From: Planctomycetota bacterium
GTDB taxonomy: Bacteria > Planctomycetota > UBA8742 > UBA2392
Assembly (NCBI GenBank): GCA_019636195.1
Contig: JAHBYA010000021.1
Location: forward strand, 1 to 43,539
Length of the DNA: 43,539 bases
Reading direction: 5' to 3'
The position numbers were made by a program, and so were the translations under genes. Under the pieces are notes generated by a model that searched no databases, was not told the DNA's origin, and worked only from the letters and a program-made list of their open reading frames with translations. This document shows, piece after piece, positions 40,746-43,539 of the stretch. Within the stretch, counting starts at the first letter, position 1. The number at the start of each line of letters is the position of its first letter.

Positions 40746-40763
40746 GGGGGGGGGGGGGGGGGG
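40746..40763. repeat. Homopolymeric tract of 18 G
   Basis: Uninterrupted run of 18 G directly after lpd and just before the first 140-bp repeat. It is prone to slippage and can form a G-quadruplex; an assembly artefact cannot be excluded. Confidence 0.9.
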
Positions 40764-40764
40764 T

Positions 40765-40904
40765 AACAGGACGTTAGGACATCAGGACGTAGTTTCGCTG
40801 CGGCGAGTGCGATACTTTGAAGCGAAGCAGTTGACCGAACAGCGTCCCCTGTGGTTGCAGCGGCCTGATTAGCGGGCTCTGTCCTATTGTCCTAATGTCC
40901 TGTT
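40765..40904. repeat. 140-bp palindrome-ended repeat, copy 1
   Basis: Starts AACAGGACGTTAGGACATC and ends with the inverted partner; 23 of the first 28 positions match. Arms are tandem 8-nt units (AGGACGTT, AGGACATC on the left; GTCCTATT, GTCCTAAT, GTCCTGTT on the right). The interior is closely similar to copy 2 over most of its length. Together the two copies fill the otherwise gene-free stretch 40744-41075. Confidence 0.88.
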
Positions 40905-40918
40905 CATTCAGTTTCTTC

Positions 40919-41057
40919 AACAGGACGTTAGGACACCAGGACGTGTAGCGGGAGCGGCGAGTGCAATGCTTTGAAGCGAAGCAGTTGACCGAACAGCGTT
41001 CACTGTGGTTGCAGTAGCCTGATCAGCCGAGCTCGTCCTACTGTCCTAATGTCCTGT
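40919..41057. repeat. 140-bp palindrome-ended repeat, copy 2
   Basis: A direct repeat of copy 1 after a 14-nt spacer, with scattered substitutions in the interior (most of GGCGAGTGCAATGCTTTGA through TGGTTGCAG is shared) and the same 8-nt-unit inverted ends. It ends 18 bases before the second GxxExxY start. Confidence 0.88.
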
Positions 41058-41075
41058 CACACCCAGAGGTCAATC

Positions 41076-41450
41076 ATGAAACATGCTGAGCTCACTGAGA
41101 GGATCATCGGCGTTGCCATTGAAGTGTTCCGAGAGCTTGGAACAGGCTTTGTTGAGGCCGTGTATCAACGCTCACTATTGATTGCGCTCAGGCAAGCCGG
41201 ATTCGGAGTTCGTGGCCAGGTCGAGTTTCCGGTCCTGTTTCGCGGCGAGAACGTCGGAACATACTTTGCAGACATCCTTGTGGATGAAACCATTGTACTT
41301 GAGTTGAAGGCAGTAACGCGCTTGGTCGCCGAACACAAGTCTCAGCTGATCAACTACTTGAAGGCCAGTGGCCCGGAAGTCGGCCTGCTGCTGAATTTCG
41401 GCGGAGCACGACTTGAGTTTCAGCGACTGGAACACCCGGACTTGTACTAG
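41076..41450 (+). CDS. GxxExxY protein, PD-(D/E)XK-like (second copy)
   Basis: A 124-residue member of the same family as the gene at 37753 but clearly diverged. The name motif is G24-F-V-E27-A-V-Y30. The nuclease-like residues are D66 in YFADILVD and E76-L-K78 in IVLELKAV, followed by QLINYLKASG. ATG 41076 is chosen because GAGG lies 6 nt before it; an upstream in-frame start would add nine residues lying in the repeat. It follows two 140-bp palindrome-ended repeats. There is no matching repeat downstream, where a strong terminator for the convergent sigma gene lies. Confidence 0.88.
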   Translation: MKHAELTERIIGVAIEVFRELGTGFVEAVYQRSLLIALRQAGFGVRGQVEFPVLFRGENVGTYFADILVDETIVLELKAVTRLVAEHKSQLINYLKASGPEVGLLLNFGGARLEFQRLEHPDLY

Positions 41451-41472
41451 CGAAAGTCAGAGGCCTGAAACA

Positions 41473-41526
41473 AAGCCGGGGCGGGGTTGCTTGGGTGCAG
41501 GATGGGTAATGACCCCGCCCCGGCTT
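41473..41526 (-). terminator. Strong terminator of the ECF sigma gene
   Basis: A perfect 15-bp stem AAGCCGGGGCGGGGT / ACCCCGCCCCGGCTT with a 24-nt loop, between convergent genes. On the minus strand it is followed by TGTTTC, much like the terminator after rplT. Confidence 0.75.
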
Positions 41527-41530
41527 GCTG

Positions 41531-43387
41531 CTACTGCAAGACTCGCGGCACATAGACGTCGTAACTGTCCAGCAGGGCGGCGCGGGCGGACTCACTCAGC
41601 ACCAACTGGTCGCGCATGGAGCACACAAGCTTGACTGTCGCGCGAAGGGCAATCGTGCCCTGGTCATAAGTATAAAAGCGGTGCTCGGCCTGCGACACCG
41701 GCGCCAGCATGCCCGACACGTCGGCGGCCCATGACGCAAGCAGCGGGGCCAGCACCGCGTCCTGCGATTCGTCAAACCTGTAGCGCTGCTTCAGCAAGTC
41801 GTGCAGCTTCTGCTGCAACTCGGCGGCGTCTTGACCCGTCAAGATGGGGCTGGTGTGGATCAGCATCAGCGTCGGGCAGTGCAGGTCGCAGAAGGCCACG
41901 CGGTGTGTGGCAGGGTCGATCAACGCCGCGCGCTGGGCGGCATCCAGCAGGTCATACAGCGCGTCCATGAACGCGCCTTTAAGCAGGTACTCGTCCAGCA
42001 GCTTCTCGCAGCGCGGCGTGGTGTTGCCGTAGCGCACCTGTGCGGCTTCAAAGTCCGTTTCAAACTTCAGGCCCAGCGTTTCAATCTGTTTGCGCTGCGC
42101 CTCGGTCAGCGGCAGCTCTCTTTGCGCCAGCTCAGCCGCGAACAAATTGGCCACCGTCAACGGGTGCGTCAGTTCGCCGTTGTGCCTGGCAAAGCTCAGT
42201 ATCACGCCGATGGTTTCGTACTCGTACTTGCGCACCATTTCGGTGTAGCGTTGCAGCCGTACCTGCACTTCGCGGCCCGGCTGCTCGCCCTTGCGCTGTG
42301 CGGTGCGGATTTCGCGGATGCATTCGACGACGATCTTGTTGGCGCTCGCCAGCTCTTTCCAGTTGGAGTTGCGCACGCCGTCAATCTTGCCGTAGCGACC
42401 AAACGTGAACGCTGGCTCGCGTTCAAGCTGCTCGGCGCGCAAGGGGGCGAGCTCGGCTTCCAGGCGGGCCGCCCGGGCCTGCGCTTGGTCGCGCTGCTGT
42501 GTTGCTTCTGCCAGCTCGTTGCGAAGACGTTCCGCTTCGCCGCCAGCCGCCTGGCTTGCGTTATCCCGGAACAATGGTGCGCCCGGCGCGGCAGGGCGCT
42601 CTGGCTGCTGCGATTGTGCCGCACCGCCCTGCTCATGCCGGATCTGCTCAGCTTGCGTCGCCGGCTGTAACTCCGGTCTTGACGCGCGCTCAATGTACCA
42701 GCCGCCGCCGAAGCCAACGCCCAGCGCCACGGCAAAGCCGCACGCCACCAGCACCTTCTTTGTCATGATTGCTCCTGTGATTGCCGCAGCGCCCGCCGGC
42801 GCCAGCGTCGCGAATGCCGTTGACTTCCATGCCGCCAGCGCGGCTTCCCATCCGCCGGGCGGACTCATCACCGGCAGGGCCGCCAGCGATGCCATCAGCG
42901 ATTCCTGTTTGCTGTTAAGCCGCAGCCGCAACCGTTCAAGTCCGCGGCTGACATGGCTGCTGAGTGTCTTGACGGGCAGGCCCAGCGCAAGGGCGGCCTC
43001 GGCGTGGGTCAGGCCGGTGATGTGCGTCAGGGCGATTGCTTCGCGTTCGGCTTCCGGCAGGCGGTCCAGTTCGCGCCGCAGTTGTTCGGATCGTTCGCGG
43101 CGCTGTGCGCTGGCGTCGGGGCCGGGCGCAGGGTCGGTCATCTCGAACTCCTCGGCCATCGCGGGGCGGCGTTTGCGCCGCTGGTTTCGGGCCTCGTTCA
43201 CTAGCACGGCGCTGAACCACGGCCAAGGGTCGTCACGCGGGATGCGTGCCGCCTTGCGCGCAGCCGCCATGAATGCCTGCTGCACGCAATCTTGAGCCTC
43301 GTGCACGTCGTGCAGCAGCGCGCACGCCAGGCGCCAGGCGCGTTCAGCGCACAGGTTAAAGCACCGTTCAAGGGCTGCGTGGTCCAT
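41531..43387 (-). CDS. ECF sigma factor fused to a membrane-anchored C-terminal domain
   Basis: A 618-residue protein. Residues about 5-75 are sigma region 2 (CVQQAFMAAARKAARIP, PWPWFSAVLVNEARNQRRKR). Residues 105-157 are region 4 (LPEAEREAIALTHITGLTHA, LSSHVSRGLERLRLRL). Then come hydrophobic segments at about 190-208 and 211-231 (VLVACGFAVALGVGFGGGWY), a coiled coil at 282-324 and an unknown helical domain to the end. Classical ECF factors stop near residue 180. If 211-231 crosses the inner membrane, the last 390 residues face the periplasm and could sense envelope state, with no separate anti-sigma factor. No anti-sigma gene is adjacent within the window. Confidence 0.85.
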   Translation of the reverse strand: MDHAALERCFNLCAERAWRLACALLHDVHEAQDCVQQAFMAAARKAARIPRDDPWPWFSAVLVNEARNQRRKRRPAMAEEFEMTDPAPGPDASAQRRERSEQLRRELDRLPEAEREAIALTHITGLTHAEAALALGLPVKTLSSHVSRGLERLRLRLNSKQESLMASLAALPVMSPPGGWEAALAAWKSTAFATLAPAGAAAITGAIMTKKVLVACGFAVALGVGFGGGWYIERASRPELQPATQAEQIRHEQGGAAQSQQPERPAAPGAPLFRDNASQAAGGEAERLRNELAEATQQRDQAQARAARLEAELAPLRAEQLEREPAFTFGRYGKIDGVRNSNWKELASANKIVVECIREIRTAQRKGEQPGREVQVRLQRYTEMVRKYEYETIGVILSFARHNGELTHPLTVANLFAAELAQRELPLTEAQRKQIETLGLKFETDFEAAQVRYGNTTPRCEKLLDEYLLKGAFMDALYDLLDAAQRAALIDPATHRVAFCDLHCPTLMLIHTSPILTGQDAAELQQKLHDLLKQRYRFDESQDAVLAPLLASWAADVSGMLAPVSQAEHRFYTYDQGTIALRATVKLVCSMRDQLVLSESARAALLDSYDVYVPRVLQ

Positions 43388-43539
43388 CTGCTGTTAACCG
43401 TGTTGGCTGGGCACTTCACCCGCAGGAAAATCCAAGGCGTCGCAGGTTGTTGTTCTACGGCATGTAACGGACTGTCAGTAACACGAAACTTATCACCATC
43501 TCAACTAATCACTGACATGGCTTGAGCGGTGCGAAAGCT
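43388..43539. other. Upstream region of the ECF sigma gene
   Basis: Non-coding to the window edge. The palindrome GTTAAC lies 5 nt before the sigma-gene ATG. No confident promoter or gene is seen; AT content is higher than average toward 43500. Confidence 0.3.

Noticed and set aside
40765..41057. CRISPR array
   Set aside because: Only two 140-bp units with near-identical interiors and a 14-nt gap; no short repeats separated by unique spacers and no cas genes.
37753..41450. Toxin-antitoxin or restriction system around the GxxExxY genes
   Set aside because: Each gene is single, with no small partner gene or methyltransferase next to it.

Overview
The window is 43.5 kb of high-GC bacterial chromosome, densely coded on both strands. 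It holds about 40 protein genes, no recognisable rRNA or tRNA, and no phage or complete insertion sequence. Most recognisable genes are housekeeping: proline, lysine, glycine and pyrimidine metabolism, mismatch repair, translation factors and ribosomal proteins, and the 2-oxoglutarate dehydrogenase complex. Several features suggest an uncultivated, probably Gram-negative, PVC-like lineage such as Planctomycetota: two GxxExxY proteins, a GYF-like protein, an ECF sigma factor with a long membrane-anchored tail, an anchored repeat protein with a CTERM-like end, and a charged tail on IF-3. The phylum is an inference and weakly supported.

Layout. Bases 1-7.2 kb: DinB-like protein (cut by the window edge), proC, a 1053-residue membrane-anchored protein, a receiver protein coupled to a zinc-ribbon protein, a secreted protein and dut. 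Bases 7.3-10 kb (minus): infC-rpmI-rplT with structured repeats in both spacers, then a membrane coiled-coil protein. Bases 10-16.2 kb (plus): class V aminotransferase, glyA, mutS and an HTH/pseudo-receiver regulator. Bases 16.2-25.1 kb (mostly minus): dapB, small secreted and SemiSWEET-like genes, a porin-like protein coupled to a tail-anchored acidic protein, a lipoprotein, rpsT and TPR proteins. Bases 25.3-31 kb: def, pyrK, a haem-binding protein between two hairpin-array repeats, an acyltransferase E2, a protein with a possible ZipA-like domain and a DUF4261-like protein. Bases 31-34.9 kb: GYF-like protein, the repeat/CTERM protein and trmO. Bases 35-41.5 kb: sucA - GxxExxY - sucB - lpd, an 18-G tract, two 140-bp palindrome-ended repeats and a second GxxExxY gene. 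Bases 41.5-43.4 kb: the tethered ECF sigma factor.

Three things stand out. (1) About ten genes have a TAnnnT-like box ending 6-8 bases before the start codon and no Shine-Dalgarno sequence, which points to leaderless mRNAs; other genes have clear Shine-Dalgarno sites. (2) There are several unrelated families of structured intergenic repeats: arrays of 19-nt hairpins, covarying bulged stems in the infC operon, and inverted repeats whose arms are built from 7-9 nt units. (3) Both small PD-(D/E)XK-like GxxExxY genes sit inside or beside such inverted repeats, one of them interrupting the sucA-sucB operon. Together these suggest a nuclease-associated, non-autonomous repeat system.
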